Below are positions 1 through 5,810 of a stretch of DNA of 5,869 bases, piece by piece (positions within the stretch are counted from its first letter, which is position 1; the number at the start of each line of letters is the position of its first letter). Below the pieces are notes generated by a model. It was not told the origin of the DNA. It made no database searches and was given only the letters and a program-made list of their open reading frames with translations. Both the position numbers and the translations under genes were made by a program. Origin of the DNA: Chloroflexota bacterium (GTDB taxonomy: Bacteria > Chloroflexota > Anaerolineae > UBA7937 > JACPPX01); the NCBI GenBank assembly GCA_016190785.1, contig JACPPX010000017.1, forward strand, positions 1 through 5,869. Direction: 5' to 3'.

Positions 1-1181
1 ACATCAAAGAGGCCTGGTGGCGGGACACGGTGCAGAAACGCGACGATATGGTGGGGCTGGATGCCAGCATCCTGATGCACCCCCAGACCTGGGTGGCCAG
101 CGGCCACTTGCAGGAATTCACCGATCCCCTGGTCGAATGCAAGAACTGTCACTTTCGTTTCCGGGCAGATGAAATAAAGGATGACACCTGTCCCAACTGC
201 GGGACAGTGGGGCAATTCACCCCGGCGCGGCAATTTCACCTTATGTTCAAGACCTTTGTCGGGCCGGTGGAGGACGAGGCGGCCACCGCCTATCTTCGCC
301 CCGAGACCGCCCAGGGGATCTTCGTCAACTTTCTCAATGTGCTCAATACCACAAGGCGGAAACTACCCTTCGGGATTGCGCAGATGGGGAAGGCCTTTCG
401 GAATGAGATTACCACCGGCAATTTTCTCTTCCGCACCCGGGAGTTCGAGCAGATGGAGATCGAGTATTTTGTGCGGCCGGGAGAAGATAAGAAATTGCTG
501 GAGTATTGGCTAAAGGAGCGGATGGGCTGGTATCAGAGATATGGAATCCGGGCCGAGAACTTACGGCTCCGCCAGCATGGAACAGAGGAGTTGTCCCACT
601 ACTCCAAAGCCACCTACGATATCGAGTATAAGTTCCCCTTCGGCTGGGCGGAGATTGAGGGGGTCGCCAACCGCACTGATTACGACCTCCGCCGCCATTC
701 TCAGGAGAGTGGCAAAGACCTCTCTTATTTCGACCCCGACAGCGGGGAGCGGCTTATCCCCTATGTAATTGAGCCCTCGGGAGGGGTGGACCGGGCCTTC
801 TTGGCCTTCCTGAGCGACGCCTACCACCAGGAGGTGGTGCGGGGGGAGAAGAGGACCGTGCTCCGCCTCCACCCCCAACTGGCTCCGCTCAAGGCCGCGG
901 TATTCCCCCTTCTGCGCAACCGCCCGGAACTGGTCGAGTTAGCCAAAAAGATTGCCGCCGATTTGCGCCCCCATCTGGTGGTAATGTATGATGACACCGG
1001 CTCCATCGGCCGACTGTACCGCAGGCAGGATGAGACGGGGACACCCTACTGCATCACCGTGGATGTGAAAACTCTGGAGGACAAGGCAGTGACTATCCGT
1101 GACCGAGATACTATGGAGCAGATCCGCCTCCCGGTAGCAGAGGTCAATGGTTGGTTGCTCGAGAAGTTTACTTTACCCTAG
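1..1181 (+). CDS. glyQS: Glycine-tRNA ligase, alpha2 type (5' end outside window)
   Basis: Charges tRNA-Gly with glycine using ATP, in the cytoplasm, as a class II homodimer. The reading frame is open from the left edge (first full codon at base 3, reading IKEAWWRDTV), so the GTG at 30 is internal and the true start lies upstream. About 390 residues are visible of a family that usually has about 440-460, so the missing part should include class II motif 1. Seen in order: VGLDASILMHP; two Cys pairs, CKNC and CPNC (138-200), expected to bind zinc; RPETAQGIFVNF, typical of GlyRS; motif 2, FRNEITTGNFLFRTREFEQM; GVANRTDYDL; motif 3, IEPSGGVDRAFLAFL; and a C-terminal anticodon-binding domain from about base 860 (LRLHPQLAPLKAAV, GSIGRLYRRQDETGTPYC, VTIRDRDTMEQIR). 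The single-chain form differs from the alpha/beta (GlyQ plus GlyS) enzyme of many bacteria. It ends in TAG, 17 bases before ppdK, which suggests one transcript. The family assignment is very secure. Confidence 0.97.
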   Translation, partial: IKEAWWRDTVQKRDDMVGLDASILMHPQTWVASGHLQEFTDPLVECKNCHFRFRADEIKDDTCPNCGTVGQFTPARQFHLMFKTFVGPVEDEAATAYLRPETAQGIFVNFLNVLNTTRRKLPFGIAQMGKAFRNEITTGNFLFRTREFEQMEIEYFVRPGEDKKLLEYWLKERMGWYQRYGIRAENLRLRQHGTEELSHYSKATYDIEYKFPFGWAEIEGVANRTDYDLRRHSQESGKDLSYFDPDSGERLIPYVIEPSGGVDRAFLAFLSDAYHQEVVRGEKRTVLRLHPQLAPLKAAVFPLLRNRPELVELAKKIAADLRPHLVVMYDDTGSIGRLYRRQDETGTPYCITVDVKTLEDKAVTIRDRDTMEQIRLPVAEVNGWLLEKFTLP

Positions 1182-1198
1182 AAAGTAGATAGATTCCC

Positions 1199-3904
1199 AT
1201 GGCCACAACTATCCCCCAAAAGACAATGGTCAAGGCCTCGGCCAAAAAGTGGGTCTACCTTCTGGAAGAGGGGTCGGCCCAGATGCGCGACCTCCTGGGA
1301 GGGAAGGGGGCGGGGTTGGCGGAGATGGCCCGGCTCGGCCTACCGGTGCCTCCCGGCTTCACCATCACTACCGCGGCCTGCAATGCGTACTTCCAAGAAG
1401 GAAATAAATTCCCGGCGGAGATGTGGAAGCAGGTGGAAGAAGCCCTGGCCGTTGTCGAAGAGCGCACGGGCAAAAAATTCGGGGATGCAAAGAATCCCTT
1501 GCTCGTCTCGGTGCGCAGCGGGGCTAAGTTCTCTATGCCAGGGATGATGGATACCGTGCTCAACCTGGGGCTGAACGACCAAACCGCCCAGGGGCTAGTA
1601 GCCCTCTCCGGCAACGAGCGCTTTGTCTGGGATGCATACCGGAGACTCCTCCAGATGTTCGGCAAGATCGTCCTTGACCTCCCAGCCATCAAATTCGAAG
1701 ACATCCTGGACCACTATAAAGAGAAGCGAGGAACGAAGTCGGACACGGATCTAACCATCGAGGACCTAAAGGCAATCACCGCTGAGTTCAAGCAGATTAT
1801 CCGTAGCGAGAAAGATGTCGATTTCCCGCAAGAGCCGAAGCAGCAACTGGAGATGGCGGTGCAGGCCGTTTTTGACTCCTGGTTTGGGAAGCGGGCAGTG
1901 GATTATCGTAACTTCCACCGCATCCCTCATGGCCTGGGCACCGCGGCCAATGTGGTGGCTATGGTCTTCGGCAACCTGGGCCCCGACTCCGGCACCGGGG
2001 TGGCTTTCACCCGCGATCCGGCAACCGGCGAGAAAGCACTGTTTGGAGAATATCTACTCAACGCCCAAGGGGAGGATGTCGTGGCCGGGATCCGCACCCC
2101 CCGCCCCATCTCCCAACTGGCCCAGGAGATGCCCGCGGCTCATCAGGAATTGCAAGACATCTCCGATACCCTGGAAAAGCATTATCGGGAGATGCAGGAT
2201 GTGGAGTTCACCGTCGAAAAAGGCAAACTGTGGATGCTCCAGACCCGCACCGGAAAACGGACTGCCCAGGCAGCGGTAAAGATCGCGGTGGATATGGTCC
2301 AGGAAGGGCTGATTACTGAGAAAGAGGCAGTGGGCCGGGTAGAGCCGGGGCAGATCGATCTCCTTCTCCATCCCCGGTTTGACCCTCAAGCCAAGGAGAA
2401 AGCCATCCTCCTGGCCAAGGGGCTCAACGCTTCACCGGGGGCGGCAGTAGGGATGGCGGCCTTCGATGCCGACACCGCCGAGGTCTGGGGCAAAGAAGGA
2501 AAGCCGGTGATCTTGGTGCGGCCGGAGACCAACCCCGATGATGTCCACGGCATGCTCCTCGCCCAAGGCATCCTCACCTCCCGCGGAGGGGCCACCAGCC
2601 ATGCGGCGGTGGTCGCCCGCGGGCTAGGTAAACCCTGCGTGGCGGGAGTGGAAGAAATCAAAATCGATGCCCAAGCGCGACAATTTTCGGCCAACGGACA
2701 AACTGTGCAAGAGGGCGATTATCTATCCCTGGATGGAGGAACAGGGGAGGTATTCTTTGGAGAACTCCCCACCGTCCGCCCCAAATTCGAGGAGGAACAT
2801 GACCTGCAAATGCTCCTCGCCTGGGCAGATAAAATCCGCCGCCTGGGGGTGTGGGCCAATGCCGACTATCCTCGCGACGCAGTCCGCGCCCGCTCCTTTG
2901 GGGCGGAGGGAATCGGGCTGGCCCGCACCGAGCACATGTTCTTTGAGGAAGAACGGCTTCCCCTGGTACAGCAGATGATTTTGGCGGCAAGCGAGGAGGA
3001 GAGAAAAGAGGCGCTGGATAGACTTCTACCTATCCAGAAGGAAGATTTCAAAGGCATCTTCCGGGCGATGGATGGGTTGCCGGTAGTCATCCGTCTCATC
3101 GACCCTCCCCTCCACGAGTTTTTGCCCCGCTACGAAGAACTAGTTGTCGAGGTCACCGAACTTAAAGTGCGCAACGAGGACCTCCCTCGGTTGGCAGAAC
3201 GAGAAAAATTGCTCCACGCCGTAGAGGGGATGCGGGAGGCCAATCCCATGCTCGGGTTGCGAGGGGTGCGGCTGGGGATCCTTTTCCCGGAGATCAACAA
3301 GATGCAGGTTCGGGCGATAATGGAGGCAGCCCTCGAAGTAAAGGATGAGGGGGTTGATGCCCGGCCGGAGATTATGATACCCTTGGTGGGGCTTGTGCAG
3401 GAACTCAAAATCATGCGCCAGCTCCTCGAAAAAGTGGCCGAAGAGGTTACGGCCGAGAAAGGAAAAAGAATCGAGTACAAATTCGGGACGATGATCGAGC
3501 TGCCCCGGGCTGCCCTCACCGCGGATGAGATCGCCAAATATGCCGAATTCTTCTCATTTGGGACCAACGACTTGACCCAGACCACGATGGGCATTTCGCG
3601 GGATGATGCCGAGGGTAAGTTCCTCTTGCATTATGTGCAAGAAGGCATTATCTTAAATAACCCTTTTCAGACTCTGGACCAGGAAGGGGTAGGCAAACTG
3701 GTAGAAATGGGAGTGCGGCTCGGCCGAGCGACCAAACCGGAACTGAAGGTGGGGATCTGTGGCGAACACGGGGGAGACCCGGCCTCTATCGCCTTTTTCC
3801 ACCGCGTCGGGCTAGATTATGTCTCCTGCTCCCCCTTCCGCGTCCCCGTGGCCCGGTTGGCGGCGGCGCATGCAGCCCTAGGAGGTGAGAGAGGGGATAT
3901 ATAA
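1199..3904 (+). CDS. ppdK: Pyruvate, phosphate dikinase
   Basis: Interconverts pyruvate + ATP + Pi and PEP + AMP + PPi in the cytoplasm, feeding gluconeogenesis or running in the glycolytic direction in some anaerobes. At 901 residues it has the family's usual full length. Domains seen: N-terminal nucleotide-binding region (GGKGAGL at 34-40; VSVRSGAKFSMPGMMDTV from 103; GTGVAFTRDPATGEKALFGE from 265; NAQGEDVVAGIRTP from 288); central swivelling domain with phospho-carrier His468 in GGATSHAAVVARG; C-terminal PEP/pyruvate barrel with GIGLARTEHMFF, IRLIDPPLHEF, EIMIPLVG, SFGTNDLTQTT (Asn790) and CGEHGGDP (Cys854, catalytic acid). The TRDP/GEYL motifs and the overall layout favour PPDK over PEP synthase. 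The ATG at 1199 lacks a clear Shine-Dalgarno; only AGAAAG lies upstream. An in-frame ATG at 1226 (residue 10, MVKASAKKWVYL) is an alternative that matches where many homologues begin. Probably translated from the glyQS transcript. No frameshift or missing catalytic residue was seen. Confidence 0.97.
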   Translation: MATTIPQKTMVKASAKKWVYLLEEGSAQMRDLLGGKGAGLAEMARLGLPVPPGFTITTAACNAYFQEGNKFPAEMWKQVEEALAVVEERTGKKFGDAKNPLLVSVRSGAKFSMPGMMDTVLNLGLNDQTAQGLVALSGNERFVWDAYRRLLQMFGKIVLDLPAIKFEDILDHYKEKRGTKSDTDLTIEDLKAITAEFKQIIRSEKDVDFPQEPKQQLEMAVQAVFDSWFGKRAVDYRNFHRIPHGLGTAANVVAMVFGNLGPDSGTGVAFTRDPATGEKALFGEYLLNAQGEDVVAGIRTPRPISQLAQEMPAAHQELQDISDTLEKHYREMQDVEFTVEKGKLWMLQTRTGKRTAQAAVKIAVDMVQEGLITEKEAVGRVEPGQIDLLLHPRFDPQAKEKAILLAKGLNASPGAAVGMAAFDADTAEVWGKEGKPVILVRPETNPDDVHGMLLAQGILTSRGGATSHAAVVARGLGKPCVAGVEEIKIDAQARQFSANGQTVQEGDYLSLDGGTGEVFFGELPTVRPKFEEEHDLQMLLAWADKIRRLGVWANADYPRDAVRARSFGAEGIGLARTEHMFFEEERLPLVQQMILAASEEERKEALDRLLPIQKEDFKGIFRAMDGLPVVIRLIDPPLHEFLPRYEELVVEVTELKVRNEDLPRLAEREKLLHAVEGMREANPMLGLRGVRLGILFPEINKMQVRAIMEAALEVKDEGVDARPEIMIPLVGLVQELKIMRQLLEKVAEEVTAEKGKRIEYKFGTMIELPRAALTADEIAKYAEFFSFGTNDLTQTTMGISRDDAEGKFLLHYVQEGIILNNPFQTLDQEGVGKLVEMGVRLGRATKPELKVGICGEHGGDPASIAFFHRVGLDYVSCSPFRVPVARLAAAHAALGGERGDI

Positions 3905-3945
3905 GTTGGAAATAACAAATGAGTTGCCAGCAATCCTAAAAAGAA

Positions 3946-3951
3946 GGGAGG
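3946..3951 (+). promoter_or_regulatory. Ribosome binding site of the basic-tail protein gene
   Basis: GGGAGG lies 7 bases before the ATG at 3959, near-ideal spacing. It supports translation of this low-complexity gene, which could otherwise be mistaken for a chance open frame. Confidence 0.75.
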
Positions 3952-3958
3952 GAAAGCA

Positions 3959-4246
3959 ATGAGCAGTCAGTGGCGCTGGCCCGAGGAAAAAGAGGAGAAG
4001 CCAGAGGAGTCCACGCCGGAAGAGCCAGCCTGGACCCCCACTCCTTGGACCACCCCCGTTCCCATGCCTATGCCCGAGGAGAAGCCGGCTAAGCCCAAGC
4101 CAAAACCCAAGCGGAAGCCTAAGCCAAAGGCCAAGCCTAAGCCCAAGAAACGGGCGGTGAAGAAGCCGGCCAAGAAGCGGCCGGCTAAGAAACGGACCTC
4201 AAGGCGGGCCACAGCCAAGAAGAGAACAACTAGGCGCCGCCGTTAG
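3959..4246 (+). CDS. Small histone H1-like Lys/Arg/Pro-rich protein
   Basis: Encodes 95 residues with three compositional zones. Residues 1-23 are acidic (EEKEEKPEES, PEEP). Residues 24-42 are rich in Pro, Thr and Trp (four Trp in all, at 5, 7, 25 and 30). Residues 43-95 are very basic, first KP repeats (KPKPKPKRKPKPKAKPKPKK) and then AKK/AKR repeats ending in RRRR. No signal peptide, membrane segment or folded catalytic domain is visible. Basic tails of this kind occur in bacterial histone H1-like and AlgP-like proteins and as tails on HU or topoisomerases, so binding of DNA or RNA is the best guess, inferred from composition only. It cannot be assigned to a named family. The gene has a good ribosome binding site and its own ATG, lies 54 bases after ppdK and 104 before spoVS, and no terminator separates it from ppdK. 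An alternative is a ribosome- or polyanion-associated protein. That it is a real gene is likely; its function is not known. Confidence 0.8.
   Translation: MSSQWRWPEEKEEKPEESTPEEPAWTPTPWTTPVPMPMPEEKPAKPKPKPKRKPKPKAKPKPKKRAVKKPAKKRPAKKRTSRRATAKKRTTRRRR
4091..4197 (+). repeat. Degenerate short repeats coding the basic tail
   Basis: The DNA consists of imperfect units such as AAGCCCAAG, AAGCCAAAG and AAGCCTAAG (Lys-Pro-Lys), followed by AAGCCGGCCAAGAAG-like units (Lys-Pro-Ala-Lys-Lys). Third positions vary (CCC, CCA, CCT) while the Lys/Pro/Ala pattern holds, which suggests selection on the protein rather than very recent slippage of identical repeats. Confidence 0.7.
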
Positions 4247-4264
4247 TCCCCATAAAATTGGGGA
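4247..4264 (+). other. Small hairpin after the basic-protein gene
   Basis: TCCCCA and TGGGGA form a 6-bp stem around the loop TAAAAT, starting directly after the TAG stop. No T-run follows (next bases GGGGAACAAA), so it is not a good intrinsic terminator. It could be an mRNA 3' stabiliser, or chance. Confidence 0.35.
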
Positions 4265-4291
4265 GGGGAACAAAAGCGCCGAACAGCAAAA

Positions 4292-4303
4292 GGGCCTAGG
4301 CCC
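4292..4303. repeat. 12-bp perfect palindrome upstream of spoVS
   Basis: GGGCCTAGGCCC reads the same on both strands and sits about 48 bases before the spoVS start. It is loosely flanked by a second inverted pair, GCCGA (4278-4282) and TCGGC (4310-4314), whose centre is offset by about 1.5 bases. It could be a dimeric repressor site or part of an RNA fold in the spoVS leader. The sequence is seen; the function is inference. Confidence 0.4.
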
Positions 4304-4340
4304 ACAAACTCGGCACAATATCTGAACGACATAAACAATC

Positions 4341-4347
4341 AAGGAGG
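4341..4347 (+). promoter_or_regulatory. Ribosome binding site of spoVS (short spacer)
   Basis: AAGGAGG is a near-perfect Shine-Dalgarno, but only 3 bases (CCC) separate it from the ATG at 4351, shorter than the usual 5-9. Protein homology leaves little doubt that 4351 is the start, since the family begins M-x-I-[LI]-K-V-S. Confidence 0.8.
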
Positions 4348-4350
4348 CCC

Positions 4351-4623
4351 ATGGACATCATCAAAGTCTCGGCCAAGACCCGGCCCACCGCCCCGGCGGG
4401 AGCCAATGCCGGAGTAATCCGCGAGACCAAACATGCCGAATTCCAGGCCATTGGCGCCTGGGCGGTGAACCAAGCGGTCAAAGCCGTGGCTATCGCCCGC
4501 GGCTACCTAGCGCTGGACGGGATCGATGTAGTTTGCATCCCGGCCTTCACCGAGGTGGAGATCAACGAGGAGAAGCGCACCGCCATCAGGCTAGTGGTCG
4601 AGCCGAGAGTACCCGCGGAGTAA
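4351..4623 (+). CDS. spoVS: Stage V sporulation protein S (SpoVS) family
   Basis: Encodes 90 residues, close to the usual 85-90, and matches the family end to end: MDIIKVSAKTRP, then GANAGVIRETKHAEFQAIGA, VNQAVKAVAIARGYLA, GIDVVCIPAF, and RTAIRLVVEPR near the C terminus. In Bacillus subtilis SpoVS acts late in sporulation (coat assembly, core dehydration). The family is also present in non-sporulating Deinococcus-Thermus and other groups, and its fold is thought to resemble Alba nucleic-acid-binding proteins, so a regulatory or RNA/DNA-binding role is likely here. Cytoplasmic; no signal peptide or membrane helix. It is the last gene of the + strand group and is followed 9 bases later by a strong terminator. 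The identity is secure; the role in this organism is open, and nothing else in the window is specific to sporulation. Confidence 0.95.
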   Translation: MDIIKVSAKTRPTAPAGANAGVIRETKHAEFQAIGAWAVNQAVKAVAIARGYLALDGIDVVCIPAFTEVEINEEKRTAIRLVVEPRVPAE

Positions 4624-4632
4624 ACAACTGAT

Positions 4633-4669
4633 GGAGGCGGCTCGCAGGAGCGAGCCGCCTCCGCTTTTT
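4633..4669 (+). terminator. Strong Rho-independent terminator after spoVS
   Basis: GGAGGCGGCTCGC (4633-4645) pairs perfectly with GCGAGCCGCCTCC (4650-4662) around the loop AGGA, giving a 13-bp GC-rich stem. GC and then TTTTT (4665-4669) follow on the + strand. It should end the + strand transcript arriving from spoVS. On the - strand the stem is followed by ATCAGTTGTTTA, with no proper U-run, so it should work poorly for the convergent holB transcript. Confidence 0.93.
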
Positions 4670-4691
4670 CCCCCAACTCCTCTGCCCTCCT

Positions 4692-5759
4692 CTAAGCCGG
4701 GGAGGGCAAATCCAGCATCAAAACCTCTAGGGCCAACCGCAGGTTGGCGTTGCGCTCGATATACCCTAGGGTCCTTTCCAGGGCGGAGAGAAAGCCAGCA
4801 ATCTGAGTCACAGAATACCGCGCGGCTTGCTTTTCCAGATCCCGGTGGCGGTCGAGATTCTGGGCTCCTGCTTTGTCTTCGGCCCGTACCGCCAGAAGGT
4901 CCCGCCACCATCCCAGCCACAATTCCAGAAGGGCCACCGCCTCTTCTGGCTTCTGGGCCCAAGTGGCGGCGATATTCATCCTTTCCACCAGGCCGGCATC
5001 GGGCAATTCTATGAGTTCCTCCAGCTTCTTCTGTCTATCCTCTAAGATTGTCTCCTCACCGAGAGCATTCATGGCCCAGCCTATCGTCCCCCGGGAGAGA
5101 TTGGCCAAAACCTCGGCCCTCTTCTCGGCTACTCCCCATCTTTTTTGCAGGGCCTCGCTTATCTCCAGGGCAGGAAGGGGGCGGAGGTTGAAAATTTGGC
5201 AGCGGGAGACGATGGTGGGGAAGAGGGACTCTTCGCGGAGAGCGGTGAGGAGAATGACCACCTGGGGAGGCGGCTCCTCCAGAGTTTTAAGGAGGGCGTT
5301 CTGCGACTCAGGGGTCATATTTTCTGCTTCCGGGATCAAGAATATTTTCCAATTACCCTCGAACGGGGTGAGGGCCGCCTCGCCCCGCAGGAAACGGACC
5401 ACATCAATGCCCAGGGACTTGGCCTCGCTCTTCTCCGCTTTTTCGGCATCGGCCCCATAACCGGGCGCCACCAGTCGCAGGTCGGGGTGGACCCCGGCCA
5501 GCACCTTGCGGCAGGGGGGGCATTGGCCGCAGGGTCTCTCCTCCCGCTCACATAGCAGAGCCTGAGCAAAAGCCAGGGCCAGTGCCGTCTTGCCAATGGA
5601 TTGGGGGCCGGTGAAAAGATAAGCATGGCGGACATTGCCGGAGGCAATGGCTCCGGAGAGGAGTTCCACCGCCCAGCGGTGGCCGACCACCGGCCATTCC
5701 CCAGGCTTCCACTCCTTCTCGTCGGGACTAATGTTCGACACAGTCGCAGATTTTATCAC
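4692..5759 (-). CDS. holB: DNA polymerase III subunit delta-prime
   Basis: Part of the clamp-loader complex (with DnaX and delta) that loads the beta clamp on primed DNA; cytoplasmic. With the GTG start at 5759 the protein has 355 residues. Seen: VVGHRWAVELL near the N terminus; Walker A GPQSIGKT at 51-58; a four-Cys zinc module (Cys 70, 77, 80, 83; CGQCPPC) ending in GVHPDL; LIPEAENMTPESQNALLKT at about 141-159; LEEPP at 160-164; and SRC at 185-187, the sensor/arginine-finger motif. The helical C-terminal collar region is weakly conserved, as usual. Start choice: the frame stays open to a TTG at 5804, but that would put the start codon 7 bases from the tRNA gene, inside its promoter, with no ribosome binding site. 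GTG at 5759 has GAGG four bases upstream. Family members usually begin just before the WxVVGH motif (about residue 22 here), so an even later start, such as GTG at 5741, is possible. The TAG stop lies 23 bases beyond the spoVS terminator's T-run; the genes converge. Confidence 0.93.
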   Translation of the reverse strand: MIKSATVSNISPDEKEWKPGEWPVVGHRWAVELLSGAIASGNVRHAYLFTGPQSIGKTALALAFAQALLCEREERPCGQCPPCRKVLAGVHPDLRLVAPGYGADAEKAEKSEAKSLGIDVVRFLRGEAALTPFEGNWKIFLIPEAENMTPESQNALLKTLEEPPPQVVILLTALREESLFPTIVSRCQIFNLRPLPALEISEALQKRWGVAEKRAEVLANLSRGTIGWAMNALGEETILEDRQKKLEELIELPDAGLVERMNIAATWAQKPEEAVALLELWLGWWRDLLAVRAEDKAGAQNLDRHRDLEKQAARYSVTQIAGFLSALERTLGYIERNANLRLALEVLMLDLPSPA

Positions 5760-5772
5760 AGGGCCTCGAGTT

Positions 5773-5801
5773 TTGCTTTTCGCTTTTCGGGCGGCTATAA
5801 T
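5773..5801 (+). promoter_or_regulatory. Sigma-70-type promoter of the tRNA-Val gene
   Basis: A perfect -10 box, TATAAT (5796-5801), lies 17 bases after TTGCTT (5773-5778), which matches the -35 consensus at TTG. Transcription should begin near 5808, only about 3 bases before the mature tRNA end at 5811. The tandem GCTTTTC repeat (5775-5788) overlaps the -35 region and spacer. Confidence 0.75.
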
Positions 5802-5810
5802 CAAAACTGA

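Noticed and set aside
30..32. GTG as the start of glyQS
   Set aside because: The conserved residues KEAWWRDTVQKRDD run through it, so the gene continues past the left edge.
3130..3594. 154-residue Ser-rich open frame on the - strand inside ppdK
   Set aside because: Mirror of a highly conserved PPDK coding region; Ser/Arg-rich composition is typical of an antisense shadow.
1199..3904. PEP synthase rather than PPDK
   Set aside because: Domain order and motifs match PPDK, with FSMPGMMDTVLNLG, GTGVAFTRDP and the NAQGEDVVAG segment.
4091..4197. CRISPR-like or tandem-repeat array
   Set aside because: The repeats are short, degenerate, in phase with codons and explained by the Lys/Pro/Ala protein pattern.
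3967..4218. Open frame on the - strand with Gly/Leu/Phe-rich repeats, opposite the basic-protein gene
   Set aside because: It is the antisense shadow of the KP repeats. The + frame has a clear ribosome binding site and sensible charge zones; this one does not.
4265..4350. A sigma-H or sigma-70 promoter for spoVS
   Set aside because: AGGGGAAC and CAATAT resemble partial boxes, but no correctly spaced pair could be found.
4351..4623. Using spoVS as proof of an endospore former
   Set aside because: SpoVS also occurs in lineages that do not sporulate, and no other sporulation-specific gene is in the window.
4591..4962. 123-residue - strand frame spanning the terminator
   Set aside because: Runs through the spoVS 3' end, the terminator hairpin and the holB C-terminal region in another frame; Gly/Arg/Ser-rich composition and no family match.
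4873..5460. 195-residue open frame on the + strand inside holB
   Set aside because: Arg/Ser-rich shadow of the well-supported delta-prime gene, with no recognisable domain.
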